Positions 1 through 10,500 are shown, numbered from the stretch's first letter. The stretch is DNA of 64,000 nt from Pisaster brevispinus (GCA_023634235.1 JAMKCF010000081.1:186001-250000), one strand, 5' to 3'. Notes: generated by a model not told the origin, from the sequence alone. Program-made: numbers and translations.

Positions 1-290
1 AAAGCCACTCTTGGTTTTGGGGGTTACGTACAAGACAAAAAACATTCAATATGAGAATAACTCAGGGAGCTAAAGGTAGATTTGCGCCTGAAATCTGTTT
101 AGATTGTAGGATGGAGAGAAATGTTGATTTAACAGGTAAGGAGTTCCAAAGAGATGTACATGGAATAAAGCTGTTGGATTGCTTTTTGTTCTACATCTCA
201 GCCAAGCAAGATTAACAAGCAGAAAGCCTGGTTTAACACTCAAACATCCTGATAGGAGGAACCAGGTCGGACACACAGGTAGCACGTTTA
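1..290. repeat. left copy of a flanking duplication
   Basis: This stretch matches 63153-63440 in direct orientation, with scattered differences. Both copies share the start AAAGCCACTCTTGG and a block reading ACATGGAATAAAGCTGTTGGA. The open frames inside it are on both strands and unconvincing. Together with the match between 2195-2720 and 63480-63995 it forms a divergent duplication bracketing almost the whole window. Confidence 0.8.
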
Positions 291-700
291 CCTTGCAAAC
301 ATCCGTGTAAAAGACAGAGGCTGGCTACAGACCTTCTGTGGGAAAGCAGTTGTAGTTTTGATCCCATGCCTTTACCAACAAGATTAACAAATACAGTGTG
401 CTTCTGATTCTATCTTATAATTGAAATCCAAAGACATTTTGTCAGCAGTCAAATCAGTTGGAGACAAATTAACGGTAAAACCATGTTCTTACCTCAATGA
501 AGTCCTTCGTGCATTGCAGATCGGATTCAAGTTTGAAATGACTAAAGGAAAGCATCACGTACTGCCATGGGACGTCAGTTTGACAATGATTGTTGAAAGC
601 ACAGCAGGGAGTTGTTCTATAACGGGTGCTGGAAGCGTTGTTCGGTGATTGGATGATTCCAGGCTCTGATGTCAGCGTTATCTTTAATTACAACCTTTAT
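291..700 (+). other. segment absent from the right-hand copy, with a weak 75-codon ORF
   Basis: The right-hand duplicate passes directly from the equivalent of 290 to the equivalent of about 700, so these 400 bases are an insertion here or a deletion there. A plus-strand open frame spans 421-648 and ends in TGA. Its composition is protein-like, but I do not recognise it and see no splice sites or ATG start that support it. Confidence 0.3.
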
Positions 701-2490
701 GTAGACGAAAAAAAGAAAAAAAGAGAATATCACAGTGATGATAAGTACAATATAAGTTAGGTACCAGTCGTCATGACGTTTTGGCGGATTATAACTTGAG
801 TCTACTCAGCATTTTTATACTGCAGATAGCATTTTTTGTGTGCTAACAGGCATTATGAAATTAGGCTATAGGTTCAATCTCTTATACAGATGCTTACCCT
901 AAAACTATGCTAAACCTTGAAAACTACACTTTATAACTACACATTGCGTTATTTTAATTAATATGACAATATTACCCCGAGCAAATGAAAGGCTCATTTT
1001 ACAGGATAAATATAATTTTTCACAGTAACGATCGTAGCACAAGGTGGCTAAATCATCAGTCTTTAAAATGTAGAAAAACAAGAGTAGATTCTCAGAAATA
1101 CACCACAATAAAAGCATTTTTTTAAACCAAAGTTTGATGATCAAGAATCAACTAAACATTTTGGTTGTTTTCAAGTAATGCCTTGCACAAGAAAACTGAC
1201 CTATAGAACTTCAAAATTTGATTTGCAAAATTTACATAGGCAGGAAACGTTAGCAGAAATAAACTTGTTATTTGCACTTTTCTTGAGAATGTTTTGTGGA
1301 TGTCAGATACCATCAAGTGGGAATGAAGATACTCTGCCAAACACTAATAGAATTATAAAGGGAAGGTTTATCTCTAGTTTCCATCACTGGAACTCTAGGT
1401 GGCAGCAAACATACAGGGTTATTTTCCACTGTTGACATAGTACTGAACATGCACACATCTCCGAAGACAATGGATGTACCTGGTTAGTCTACTGCCTGCT
1501 GTTATTCCCAGAAGCCTCCACTCTGTGCGTAACATTGCTAGTCTGTACACTCCAGTATATAAAATTTGCTTTACAACATTAACTTGATGAAAAGTACCTC
1601 AAAATAATGTTTCTCGCAGTCAGCATCAGGTATCACAAGCTCATGAATGACGAGAAGTGCAGTCTCTTCTGGAGGGAGAGTAAAGAGGATCTGACAGCCG
1701 CAGTCTGCTGGGAGAAGGTGTAGTGTAGGCAGGTCTTCGGTCAGAGATATGGCAAGGGCTGGCACATGGAAGACGTTCACACTACGCTGAAATTTGAAAA
1801 GTTCAGAGATAATCGGTTTTAAAACTCAACGCTTTTGTCTTGAACCCATATCTACAGGATTTCCTGTAGAACACGCAAACGCTTTTAGCGCCCAAGTACG
1901 AGAAAACCTGTAGATGAGTACAAAGTTAGTGTCTTTCTTTGTACCCAACTACTAGTAATATAAGATGGTAAAGATGACAAAATTAGATATCACATTCAAA
2001 AGACTGCTGTGCTCTCTCCAACAGTAATCAGTTTCTTTGGATATGTTTATTTGCAATGCAGCAATAACTGCTACTTTAAAAAATGTGACAACATTACCCT
2101 GAGCAAATGAAAGGCTTATTTCACACGATAAATTTAATTTCACATAGTTATCATCACAATTTGTTGCACATTTGAAAGTCAGATAATTGTACAATTAGGT
2201 ACCAGGCGTAGCAACCTTTACTATGACATTTAGGCTGATAACCTATTTCTGCTCAGCAATTTTCTACTGCGCGCATAACATTTTGTGTGTGCTATAACAG
2301 GCTTAATAAAATTAGGCTAAAGGTCCAATCTCATGTACAGTTGCTTACCTCAAAACTACGCTAAACCTTAAAAACTACACTTTATAACTACACACTGCGT
2401 TATTTTAAATAATGTGACAACATTACCCTGAGCAAATGAAAGGCTCATTTTAGAGGATGAATTTAATTTCACACAGTGATCATCACAATG
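700..2490. repeat. diverged direct repeats
   Basis: Three related copies lie at about 740-1030, 2060-2190 (partial) and 2195-2490. All contain variants of GAGCAAATGAAAGGCT, and the first and third share AGGTACCAG and AACTACACTTTATAACTACAC. A fourth copy lies at about 63480-63810. The copies are in the same orientation. I see no coding capacity in them and cannot assign a transposon family. Confidence 0.7.
1598..1786 (-). CDS. internal exon of an unidentified protein, 63 codons, intact
   Basis: The minus strand has a pyrimidine-rich acceptor ending TTTCAG at 1787-1792, exactly 189 nt of open frame, then a GTACTT donor. The peptide begins RSVNVFHVPALAIS and ends CEKHYFE. It is hydrophobic with acidic patches and carries three cysteines (CGC and a later C). 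Phase 0 at both ends and absence of stops contrast with the decayed CTR9 and DDX54 exons in this window. I do not recognise the family. It is downstream of the 2.8 kb exon on the same strand and may be the next exon of that gene. Confidence 0.55.
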
Positions 2491-2659
2491 ATCTATAGTG
2501 GTTCCAGATAAAACACGCCATTAGAAAAGATGTAGTGATTTTGTTGCACCTATGGAAGTCAGATAAGCCGCGTCAAGTATGAAGGAAATTAAGGTACTGC
2601 CTACACTGAGATTTAACACCCATTTCTCAACAAACATGGAGAGTCAGGTATCCATGGCA

Positions 2660-2807
2660 ACACCGTATAATAAGCTGAGTATCCTGGAAAGGAGTTTGAT
2701 TCATCAGAGACAAACTCCAGCAGGACTTCCCTCCAGATGGTTGACCGGTCGATTGGGCCAAGCTGGCTGCACAGGTTGACGTTCTGGCCTGTCCTCAAAT
2801 CACGCAG
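2660..2807 (-). CDS. exon of an unidentified protein
   Basis: After an acceptor ending TTTACAG the minus strand reads LRDLRTGQNVNLCSQLGPID, followed by a segment containing STIWREVLLEFVSDE, without a stop. The lower boundary is uncertain: a weak GTGTTG donor is the best candidate, and the frame stays open to 2613. The 3' part of this exon is duplicated at the extreme right end of the window (about 63900-64000). The protein family was not recognised. Confidence 0.5.
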
Positions 2808-3292
2808 CTGTAAATGACACAATCAAATCAAGAATTGTCAAAAATACATCTGAAGATCTTTCAAACAGTTTTCTTCAAGAAGTGGGAAACAATGTAAACA
2901 TTATTTCACTGATAAGTGGATTTGCAAAAAATGATCAACATCTTTAAAATTAAAAATCTAAGATCATTTCAGCATTGTAAGATTGTCTCTAGAACAAATT
3001 GATTGAAAATTGCTTATGTGAACAAAAAAGTGTGGGCAGGTTATAAAAAATTGTTCTCTCAGCCAATCAAATTCAATGGGAAATATTTGAAACATATTTC
3101 ACAAGTTGTTTAAATCTTAAGGAGAAAGATTCTGATCTTGAGGTAGTCAGATGTGCAGCTTCCCGCCAAGTTTTTCCAACTTGAACTCACTGAAAACAAT
3201 CTGAACCCTGACGTCTAATTGCGAGTGTTTCAGCCACTGACACTTGGCATCTGGTGGATAGTCCAATGAAAGTTGACAGACAGGAGGTCTCC
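2808..3292. other. AT-rich spacer, nothing recognised
   Basis: This lies between the CTR9 stop codon and the acceptor of the next minus-strand exon. No clear polyadenylation signal, RNA gene or repeat was seen. Confidence 0.4.
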
Positions 3293-3665
3293 TCAGTCAG
3301 CGACCCCTTCATTACCAGACGCCGCTCCGTCCAACCCTGCTTCTTCCCCGCCGGACCCCTCTCCTTCCGATGCTGCCTCCTCGTTTCCTGATCCAGCATC
3401 TGATATCTGACCCTCACTGCCTGACCTCTGTGCTTTGCTACCTGACCTCTGACCCTCACCCCCTGATTCCTCATCACTGTCTGACTGAAGTGCCTTGCTA
3501 CGAGGTTTACTCTCCCCCTCGGACTCAGACCCAGAAGCTTGATCTTGACCTTTGGATCTTGACTTCCTTTCATCGGAGTCGCTGGAGTCCGAGGCGATAC
3601 GGCGGATGCGACCACAACTCTTAGACGGTGACGATTTCTGACTACCAGACATTTCCTCATTGTCA
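3293..3665 (-). pseudogene. CTR9: CTR9 terminal exon, Ser/Glu/Gly-rich acidic tail
   Basis: The acceptor TTTTATTTTAG precedes a frame reading DNEEMSGSQKSSPSKSCG, then RIRRIASDSSDSDERKSRSK, and on through repeated SGSE/GSGGE blocks to a stop at 3293. This matches the low-complexity acidic serine-rich tail of animal CTR9. No internal stop is present, so this exon alone would look functional. Open frames in other frames and on the opposite strand here are shadows of the biased composition. Confidence 0.85.
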
Positions 3666-4115
3666 CTAAAATAAAAAGGAAATAAAATAACGAATGCCAT
3701 CATTTAAGAGGATGTAATTTTGTAAAACTTCATAAATCTAAATGCTTTGTTTTGAAGAATATAAATTTTTCTAAGCAGAATGACATCAAGCCATAAATTA
3801 CTTGGTCTGGTGTCCTAATGATGTGTTGTGAGTTGTGATTGAAAAACACAAGTTTTCCTTTTGAAATACAACAAACGGAACATACAAACTGCCATTTTGT
3901 AGAGTAAAAAAACTTTGGTTCTAGAAAACAGAAGACTGTGTTCTGTTTACACAAAACCCACACAAATTCAAGGAATATTTCTGCGAATCACTGTAGTCTA
4001 CTTTTAAAATACTTTTCCAACCACATTCATTTCAAAACAAATGTTTTTTACATCCTAGAGCGCCCAATGTGTCCCTTTGATAGAAAGAGATAGACAAAAA
4101 CTGAAATGAACTGGT

Positions 4116-4302
4116 CTGATCAATCTGAAGCCTCTCTCCCTCTGAGTCCGACTCACTAGAAGACACGATAGCCTTGGACTTAAACTTGCCAGGCTTCTCC
4201 TCTTCAATCCGGGATTCTCGGATCCCTTTGCGGCTGCGAGATGCTCTGCTCTCGCCGGACTTGTGCTCCTTGCGCTTGTGCAGGGCCGATTCCTCACCGT
4301 CT
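4116..4302 (-). pseudogene. CTR9: CTR9 exon, Lys/Arg/Ser-rich region
   Basis: The frame reads DGEESALHKRKEHKSGE, RASRSRKGIRESRIEEE and KFKSKAIVSSSESDSEGE. The last piece aligns with the conserved KSKAIISSS motif of CTR9. It is open over about 60 codons. Splice junctions are poor: the upstream AG lacks a pyrimidine tract and the downstream GT is weak, consistent with decay. The longer open frame 4055-4381 is a different, spurious frame. Confidence 0.75.
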
Positions 4303-4640
4303 CATGTCTTACGAGATTTGGTTTAATGAGAAGATAAAGTAAATAGTTCATTTGTGTTAAGGAGACACTCTTCAAAATCATTTTATACCTGAAAATTCTT
4401 CTTTGGACTTTTGCTTTCTTACTTTCATGATCAGTTTTGACATGAGGTTGGAGACACTTCCACCCCCCCTATTTTCATAAGAATCTTATCTACTGGAAAA
4501 TAACCAAATCAACAAACCTACTAGAGTCCTTAAAACTTTTGCCCTGACTCAGTTTTTGAAAATTTCTCGTGTTCTAATGGTCATAGCTGAAAACATTTGT
4601 TTACAAATTTTACAAGTTTCTTTGTTAGTTTATTTCTAAC

Positions 4641-4780
4641 CTTCTTTTCTTGGCCTTATTTTCTCGTTTCCCATCGCCGTCTCCTTCTTCGTCACTTCGC
4701 TGCTTCTTTCGCTTCTTTTGGGGTTTGGCTTCTCCCGTGTCCATCTCACTGTCACTGCCCTCGCTATATATCTCGCCGTT
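4641..4780 (-). pseudogene. CTR9: CTR9 exon, basic/acidic region
   Basis: The minus strand encodes SEGSDSEMDTGEAKPQKKRK, then KQRSDEEGDGDGKRENKAKK, and a donor AAG|GTTAGA. The alternating acidic and lysine-rich blocks match the region after the GGGGG motif of CTR9. The 5' boundary is uncertain. No stop occurs in the supported frame. Confidence 0.7.
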
Positions 4781-4784
4781 GGAT

Positions 4785-5000
4785 TTTTATCATGAATAAT
4801 TCAACCTCATGAGTATTAATGCCTCATGATTATCCATAGATTCATTCATGATTATTCATAGACTCAACCATGATTATCCATAGAATCATCCATGATTATT
4901 CATACACTGTTTCATATGATCCAGAGAACCTTTCAAATGAATCATTTTGCTATTTCAATCGTTACTAATTCAGCCTCATAAATATTTTTGTCATAGTTAC
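4785..5000. repeat. short minisatellite, about 26-bp unit
   Basis: Variants of CATGATTATTCATAGA and CATGATTATCCATAGA recur four to five times between about 4790 and 4915 inside a CTR9 intron. The rest of the intron up to 5180 is AT-rich with nothing recognised. Confidence 0.6.
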
Positions 5001-5189
5001 TCATACAAATTTAATAATCTTACATTAAACTGTTGTGTTATGTATTCTCTATATACCTCAGAATAAACAATTTTTCTCGGTTTACACAGAAATAAAGGAC
5101 TAATCTAGGTCAAAAGTAATCATGAATAAATAAAGAAATTCCTATGAGCATTCGTTTTACAAATAATTGAAATCAAATTTGTCCAACTT

Positions 5190-5320
5190 TTCCACGCCTA
5201 CCACCACCTCCTTTGCGGACTGGTTTGGGTTCAGTAACCACAAGGATGTTTTTGGTTTTCTCGAGCTCTCTTCTCCATCTACTCTTTACTTCGCTGTTCC
5301 ACTTTTTGTTGACGGGCCAT
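5190..5320 (-). pseudogene. CTR9: CTR9 exon with stop and frameshift (end of coiled coil)
   Basis: After an acceptor ending TTCCAG the frame reads MARQQKVEQRSKE, then a TAG, then MEKRAR. The sequence continues in another frame as ELEKTKNILVVTEPKPVRKG followed by GGGRRGKV. Family members run uninterrupted through this region (…EQRAQYVEKTKNIL… in human). The TAG replaces a residue, most likely leucine, and a small deletion before ELEKTKN shifts the frame. These two lesions within 60 bases are strong evidence for loss of function. Confidence 0.8.
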
Positions 5321-5955
5321 CTGGAATCGAGTAATACAAACTACACAAGAAAATGGCATTTATCAAAACAAGCAAAACTGTACAAAGTACAAAACAGTGC
5401 TACCAAAAGAGGTTAATCGTTAAAGACCAGCTCAAACAAAAAACAGATACAACTCATCTTTGCTGAAATTCATTTAAAATGTTTCCAATCAATAAGGAAA
5501 TTGAGTTCACTTGAGATTTAAGATTTTAAATGTAAAAAAAAAACCCAATAATTTTTGAACACCCTTGTTCTGTGCTTTACTTCAGAAAGATTTGTGAAAA
5601 GCTCTGTTACATCATCACTCCTATTGCGTCATATAAGGCAATCCATTTTGTATAGCTGCTTTGTTGCAACATGGAGGTATAACAACGCAACATCCCACAC
5701 ATGACGTCAAGGAGTTGTTATTTTGACGCATGCCATCAGTGGTAGAGGTATAGCTAGTTTTTCAAAACCTTGAGATTGGGGCGTAATATTTTGATCAAAA
5801 AATATGAAAATTCAGAAGAGTAACGGTATTTTTAAAATTACAATTAAATTATAAACAAACACATTATAAACACATTTTAATAGCATTACCGTTAAGAATT
5901 ACTTGCTCGAGTAGCTGTTTAATAATATTAGAACAAAAACAGAATAGTTCATTCG
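5321..5955. other. intron or spacer, nothing recognised
   Basis: AT-rich sequence without convincing ORF, repeat family or RNA gene. The CTR9 exons that should lie upstream of the KTKNIL exon are not found between here and 29.6 kb. Confidence 0.4.
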
Positions 5956-6632
5956 CAGTTTGCATGAGCGAATGGCCCTACATTTGCAAGACTGTCTAGG
6001 ACATGGTAAGGTCCCATGTTGGATGACTGAGGCAAGAACGGTTCTGATCATGAAGGACATCAAGAAAGGTGCATTAACATTGCTCGTAACTATAGACCAA
6101 TCGCGTGCTTACCTGTGGTGTATAAACTCTTGACCAGTATGATTGCAGAAGACCTCTATCGTCATATGGATGACCAGCAGTTGTTTCCAGAGAAGCAGAA
6201 AGGCTGAAAGAAGCGGTCCAGAGGTACGAAGGATCAACTTATCAATGATAAGGCTGTACTGAAGGACTGCAGGAGCAGAAAGACGAACTTGGCAATGGCG
6301 TGGATCGATTACAAGAAGGCGTATGACATGGTATCGCACACGTGGATAATGGAATGCCTGGATATGGTTGGACTGGCTGATGCAGTAAAGTGTCTTCTAA
6401 GTGAGAGCATGAAGACATGGCGAACTAATCTGTTGGCCAAAAATTGCTAGTCTGGGCAAGGTATGCATAAGAAGAGGGATTTTCCAAGGTGACTCTCTGT
6501 CTCCGCTCCTGTTTGTTCTGGCACTGATGCCCCTGTCGATGATTCTGAGGAAGGTGAGTGCAGGTTATGAAATGAAGAAGGACGGATGTAAGATCAACCA
6601 TCTGCTTTTTATGGACGATTTGCAAAGAATAA

Positions 6633-8042
6633 GTGGAGATCGATTCTTTGGTACAGACTGTCAGGATTTTCAGCGATGACATCGGGATGCAGTTTGGCCC
6701 GGAGAAATGTGCTTCAATGACCATGAAGAGGGGAAAGAGGGTACATTCCGACGGTATTGTTCTGCCAGATGGTGCACAGATGAGGGCTTTGGGTGAGGAA
6801 GAGAGTTATCGGTATCTTGGTGTACTTGAATCGAACCATGTCCTTCACGAGGAATCAAAGGTGAGGTTGAGGACAGAGTACATCAGACAGGTAAAGAAAT
6901 GTTTGAAGTCAAAACTGAACAGGGGGAACATGGTTAAGGCAAATAACACATGGGCCGTGTCTTTGATGAGGTATAGTGCGGGTATTGTCGAGTGGACTAA
7001 GGAAGATCTAGATGTCATGGACAGGAGAATGAGAAAACTGATGACCATGAATGGTATGCTTCATCCGCGGGCGAATGTGAGCAGACTTTATCTTCCGAGG
7101 TCAGAGGGCGATAGGGGGTTGCTAAGTGTGGCAGACAGTGTCAACATCGAGCGCAGGAGCTTACATTGTCATATTAGGAGGACTGAGGAGAACTTGTTGA
7201 AAGTTGCGCAGAAGTACACGAAGGCAGGCGAAGTTGGGCCGAAGGAGTACAAGAGGCAAAGGAAAGAGGAAAGACATCAAGATTGGCGGAACAAACCACT
7301 TCATGGCCGGTTCTTGAGATGCATTGAAGGCGTTGCCAGCAACAAGTCCTGGAATTGGTTAAAGAGCGTAGAACTTAAGAAGGAAACAGAGGGCTTGATT
7401 ACTGCGGCACAAGACCAGTCTCTAAGGACAAATGTAATGAAGGCAAGGATAGAGAAAGCAAACGTCTCTCCTATGTGCAGAATGTGTAATAAGGCAGAGG
7501 AGACTGTATTTCATATTGTCAGTGAATGTAGTATGATGGCCAAGACGGAGTACAAAGGAAGACACAACAATTTGGCCAAATTGATTCACTGGGATCTGTG
7601 TAAAAAGAATGGTGTCCAAGTGACTGCAAAATGGCACGAGCATGTTCCGGATAAAGTTGTAGAGACCGACCAGGTCAAGATCCTCTGGGACTTTAACATT
7701 CAGACTGATCATGTTATAGAACATAGGCGTCCGGATGTTGAAGTCTTAGATAAGACGAAGAAGATGTGTCATCTTATTGACATAGCTGTGCCGGGTGATA
7801 TAGGGGTCGCTAAGAAGGAGACACAAAAGATCCAAAAGTACAAAGACCTGGCCAGGGAATTTCGTAAGATTTGGCAGGTGAAGGTGAAAGTAGTCCCTGT
7901 GGTGGTTGGAGCACTTGGCACCATTCCGAAAGCACTTGGGAAACATCTAGAGGAAATAGGGACAAGTGTGAGGGTAGATCTATTACAGAAGGCGACACTT
8001 TTGGGAACAGCGAGGATTCTCAGAAAGACCCTTGAGATCTAA
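6633..8042 (+). CDS. LINE ORF remnant: RT thumb, CCHC knuckle, restriction-like endonuclease
   Basis: This is the longest open frame in the window (469 codons). The annotated start is only where the frame opens; the upstream RT palm, including the MDD box, lies in another frame. The thumb region reads RALGEEESYRYLGVLE. The C-terminal part contains the knuckle and endonuclease motifs, followed by KIQKYKDLAREFRKIW, a conserved tail in this group. The intact 1.4 kb suggests a younger insertion than the surrounding gene decay. It cannot work on its own without the palm. Confidence 0.75.
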   Translation: MEIDSLVQTVRIFSDDIGMQFGPEKCASMTMKRGKRVHSDGIVLPDGAQMRALGEEESYRYLGVLESNHVLHEESKVRLRTEYIRQVKKCLKSKLNRGNMVKANNTWAVSLMRYSAGIVEWTKEDLDVMDRRMRKLMTMNGMLHPRANVSRLYLPRSEGDRGLLSVADSVNIERRSLHCHIRRTEENLLKVAQKYTKAGEVGPKEYKRQRKEERHQDWRNKPLHGRFLRCIEGVASNKSWNWLKSVELKKETEGLITAAQDQSLRTNVMKARIEKANVSPMCRMCNKAEETVFHIVSECSMMAKTEYKGRHNNLAKLIHWDLCKKNGVQVTAKWHEHVPDKVVETDQVKILWDFNIQTDHVIEHRRPDVEVLDKTKKMCHLIDIAVPGDIGVAKKETQKIQKYKDLAREFRKIWQVKVKVVPVVVGALGTIPKALGKHLEEIGTSVRVDLLQKATLLGTARILRKTLEI

Positions 8043-8060
8043 GGCTACGGGACGTAGCCT
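8042..8060 (+). other. hairpin at the LINE 3' end
   Basis: AGGCTACG-GGA-CGTAGCCT forms a perfect 8-bp stem with a 3-nt loop and overlaps the LINE stop codon. Some LINEs rely on 3' RNA structure for template recognition by their RT; that role here is inference. Confidence 0.5.
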
Positions 8061-8099
8061 GACTCGAGGAGTTACCGGCACAAAGGAAAATGTGATCTT

Positions 8100-8545
8100 T
8101 CTTTTGCATGCTGTAATAGAATGAAATAATACTAGTCATAATAATAACACAGCATTTGTATGGCACACTTTCTCTGTGAAACATTCAAAGAATTCTCAGA
8201 TGTGCTCATAGGCCAATCTGAAAAGATGTGTTTTAAGAGATTGTTGGAAGTTGGAAATGTCATGTGTGTCTCTTAGATATTTAGGCAGAGAGTTCCAGAG
8301 GCGGGGGGCGGGGGGCAATGTTAGAAAAGACCCTCTCACCATAAGTGGCAAGGGGAGTCCGGGGAACAAACAGCATGCTGCCCGATGACCTCAGACCTGG
8401 CACTGACATGCTGGTGCTGAAGCATGCTCTGAAGGTAGGGAGGGGGCTGAACCTTGAAGTGCTTTGAATGTCAGGAGGTTGTATGCGGGTCTTATATAAA
8501 GCTTTACCACACCTGAGGGTGTTTCAAAGCCTGTCCTTTTTTTTT
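8100..8545. repeat. dispersed repeat of unassigned family
   Basis: This stretch contains CATAGGCCAATCTGAAAAG, GTTCCAGAGGCGGGGGGC and other pieces with the look of a widespread invertebrate interspersed repeat. It includes a GC-rich GGCGGGGGGCGGGGGG tract. No ORF of note was seen. The family assignment rests on pattern memory only. Confidence 0.4.
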
Positions 8546-8559
8546 GCTGCAAGGTTTGC

Positions 8560-8740
8560 GGAGCTATATTCCAAACATAAAACCCACTTATTTACATAGC
8601 ACCATGTAACGGTTTAAAAGGTGGCGCAACCTGCAGCCAAACATACCCCCGAAAACACCAGGGTAAACCTTTTCTCTTAATGATAAGTGTACTGGGTTCT
8701 TTTACACGCATTACACAACACACTGGACATGCTGGAAGAT
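8560..8740 (-). mobile_element. tRNA-derived SINE, 3' part (family A)
   Basis: On the minus strand this matches the body of the SINE at 59785-60200: shared words include GTGTTGTGTAATGC, GTAAAAGAACCCA and ACATGGTGCTATGTAAA. The tRNA-like head is not present here. Confidence 0.7.
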
Positions 8741-8876
8741 GGGTATGAGTGCGGTGGGCCACAAATTGATTAAATTATTTTTTTCTACAAGTCTGTGATA
8801 CAATGACTTTGCCCCCGCTGAAAACAGTGGCCTTCAAAGATGTACACCCCCCAAAAAAAAAAAAACCCTGACTTAC

Positions 8877-9082
8877 CAACTGGTTGAACATAAAGCTTGG
8901 GCTTGCCAGGGATATTGAAGTTGATGACATTGTCCAGCATTGGAATGTCTATACCACGGGCAGCCACATCTGTCACCAGCATGACTTTGGTCTTCTTGCG
9001 AGTAAGCCACGTTGATTGTTCTTGCCGCATGATCCAGGTCACTGTAGGTGTATGTGCAGTTAATACCAGCCATTGTAAGGAT
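8877..9082 (-). pseudogene. DDX54: DDX54 exon, helicase motifs IV-V, frameshifted
   Basis: A good acceptor (TTTTTCCCCTCAG) and donor (GTTG|GTAAGT) bound this exon. The first frame reads [20 protein letters not shown] then RTINVA. Homology then resumes in another frame as [20 protein letters not shown] and [22 protein letters not shown]54 has an uninterrupted INLAKF…VTDLAARG here, so a net loss of about 5 nt (encoding K/F) best explains the shift. The motif V core TDxAARGxDIP is retained. Confidence 0.85.
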
Positions 9083-9411
9083 CTGAGGGGAAAAATGACA
9101 GGAATTTATTTTTTTTAATGAAAAACTTGCAAAACTGCAAAATTTTTTTGGAACTGGACCAAAAAGCGACCAGCGCGAATCAGTATTCATAAATACCTTG
9201 GAGAGTTTATTCATTCCGATTGGTCAAGATGTGATCACGTGCTAGTTTCACCGCTCTTAAATCACCATTGAATTTGTAGTAGGAAATGTTTAAGACCAGT
9301 TGGATGACACAAAAATAGTGGGGAACAAACTTTTCAGGATGCTGCTTCCCACCTGTGCTCAGACCTTCAGGAACATAATCAGTGGCCGATTGTTTAAGAG
9401 GAGGAAGGGGG

Positions 9412-9790
9412 ACAGGAGAAGGAGGCGCTAACCGTGGTGTTTCTGATCAGCAGAGTGTGGATGGGTTCGAGTCCTGGTCCTGACACTTGTGTTCTGAAAC
9501 AAGACACTTGACCACTGTTGCGGCGTCCTTTAGGATGGGACGTAAAGCCGTTGGTCCCGTGTGTTGTGTAATGCAAGTAAAAGAACACAGTGCACTTCTC
9601 GAAAAGAGAAGGGGTTCGCCCCGGTGTTCCTGGTTTGATTGGCTACATATTGCGCCACAGCACCTTGTAAACCATTACACGGTGCTATGTAAAAGAGTAG
9701 GTCTCATACTTCAGAAACGTAGCTACACGTACCTTGCAGGAAAATACGGAATGTTGAAGTGCCTTAAGCGTCACTGAGTGACTGATGGAA
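9412..9790 (+). mobile_element. tRNA-derived SINE (family A)
   Basis: The degenerate tRNA-like head contains the B-box-like GGTTCGAGTCC near 9467, followed by the body words GGATGGGACGTAAAGCCGTT, GAAAAGAGAAGGGGTTCGCC and GCGTCACTGAGTGA. It is the same family as 59785-60200 and is colinear with it. Confidence 0.8.
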
Positions 9791-9879
9791 ATTTGCCTAA
9801 TTTTCTAGAAGTTCTCTAAAAAACAAAAACGGCAAACAACTGTCTCTACACACTGTGGTTTTCCAACTTTTTTGCACCA

Positions 9880-10045
9880 TTTTTATTCAGGTTCCCATTT
9901 ACACGCCTGGGCTAAGAGAAGCAACTATGGTTAAGTACCTTGCTTAAGGACACAAGTGCCATGACTGGGAATCAAACCCACACTCTGACAACCCCAGAAC
10001 TGCTCTAGAGCCCTCGGTCAAGACAAGCCACTACCGATAGAGGGA
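9880..10045 (-). mobile_element. SINE head fragment, opposite orientation
   Basis: On the minus strand GTGTGGGTTTGATTCCC resembles a tRNA B box and is followed by GGCACTTGTGTCCTTAAGC, a typical head-to-body junction of this SINE group. Confidence 0.6.
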
Positions 10046-10110
10046 GGGCTAGTTTGACCTCGCAGTGCTCATATTTCATTCAGTGTTTGCGGTGTACAGT
10101 GATTCCTCAC

Positions 10111-10241
10111 CTCTTTCACATATTCCACATGGTGTTTGGTTGCCATGAAGACGACGGTCAGATCGTCTGGTTTGACCACCTCCCGTAGAAGGTACAGCAG
10201 GGTGGCTATCTTATCAGACTGTCTCAGAAGAAGAAGGAGCT
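10111..10241 (-). pseudogene. DDX54: DDX54 exon (start of helicase C domain)
   Basis: The exon is bounded by TTTCAG|AGCTCC and AAAGAG|GTGAGG. It reads ELLLLLRQSDKIATLLYLL then REVVKPDDLTVVFMATKHHV. It aligns with DDX54 …[26 protein letters not shown]…. It has no stop or frameshift. Confidence 0.88.
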
Positions 10242-10269
10242 CTGAAAGGATCAAATGAGGTCATGTTAA

Positions 10270-10500
10270 TGAGCGGCATGGGTGGCTAGTGCGGAGAGCG
10301 CTCGCCTCTCACCAGTGTGGCCCTGGTTTGATTACAGGCTAAGGCCAATGACTGGAGTTGTGCGATGGTTCTCTCCTATGACACCAAGGGTTTTTCTCTG
10401 GGCCCAGTTTTCTTCCTTCCAGAAAATTCTAACACTTTCAATCTCTGGCTGTGCTTCCTGGTCATTTTATAGGTCCATGTAGCAGGCTGCCAAAGGGTGC
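10270..10500 (+). mobile_element. tRNA-derived SINE (family B)
   Basis: An A-box-like GTGGCTAGTGCGGAGAGCGC and a B-box-like GGTTTGATTAC lie about 40 bases apart. A body with TTCCTTCCAGAAAATTC follows. It is different in its body from family A. It lies immediately upstream of the DDX54 exon in its intron. Confidence 0.65.

Larger units (their letters stand above)
5960..8060 (+). mobile_element. non-LTR retrotransposon fragment, R2/NeSL/Hero-like (restriction-like endonuclease)
   Basis: The plus strand carries reverse-transcriptase remnants in several frames: WMTEARTVLIMKDIKKG, then NYRPIACLPVVYKLLTSM, then the domain-3 motif [35 protein letters not shown], and the catalytic box LFMDDL near 6612. 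A TGA interrupts at about 6204 and frameshifts separate the blocks. From 6633 the C-terminal half is open for 469 codons. It holds a CCHC-type knuckle (CRMCNKAEETVFHIVSEC, near residue 281) and an RPD…D restriction-like endonuclease signature (HRRPDVEVLDKTKK, near residue 365). That order, RT, then zinc knuckle, then endonuclease, is typical of R2, NeSL, R4 and Hero clades. The 5' end is missing. It lies in an intron of the CTR9 pseudogene, opposite strand. Confidence 0.85.

Noticed and set aside
3187..3666. 159-codon minus-strand ORF overlapping the CTR9 tail
   Set aside because: It is an alternate frame of the compositionally biased acidic tail; the CTR9 frame gives recognised motifs.
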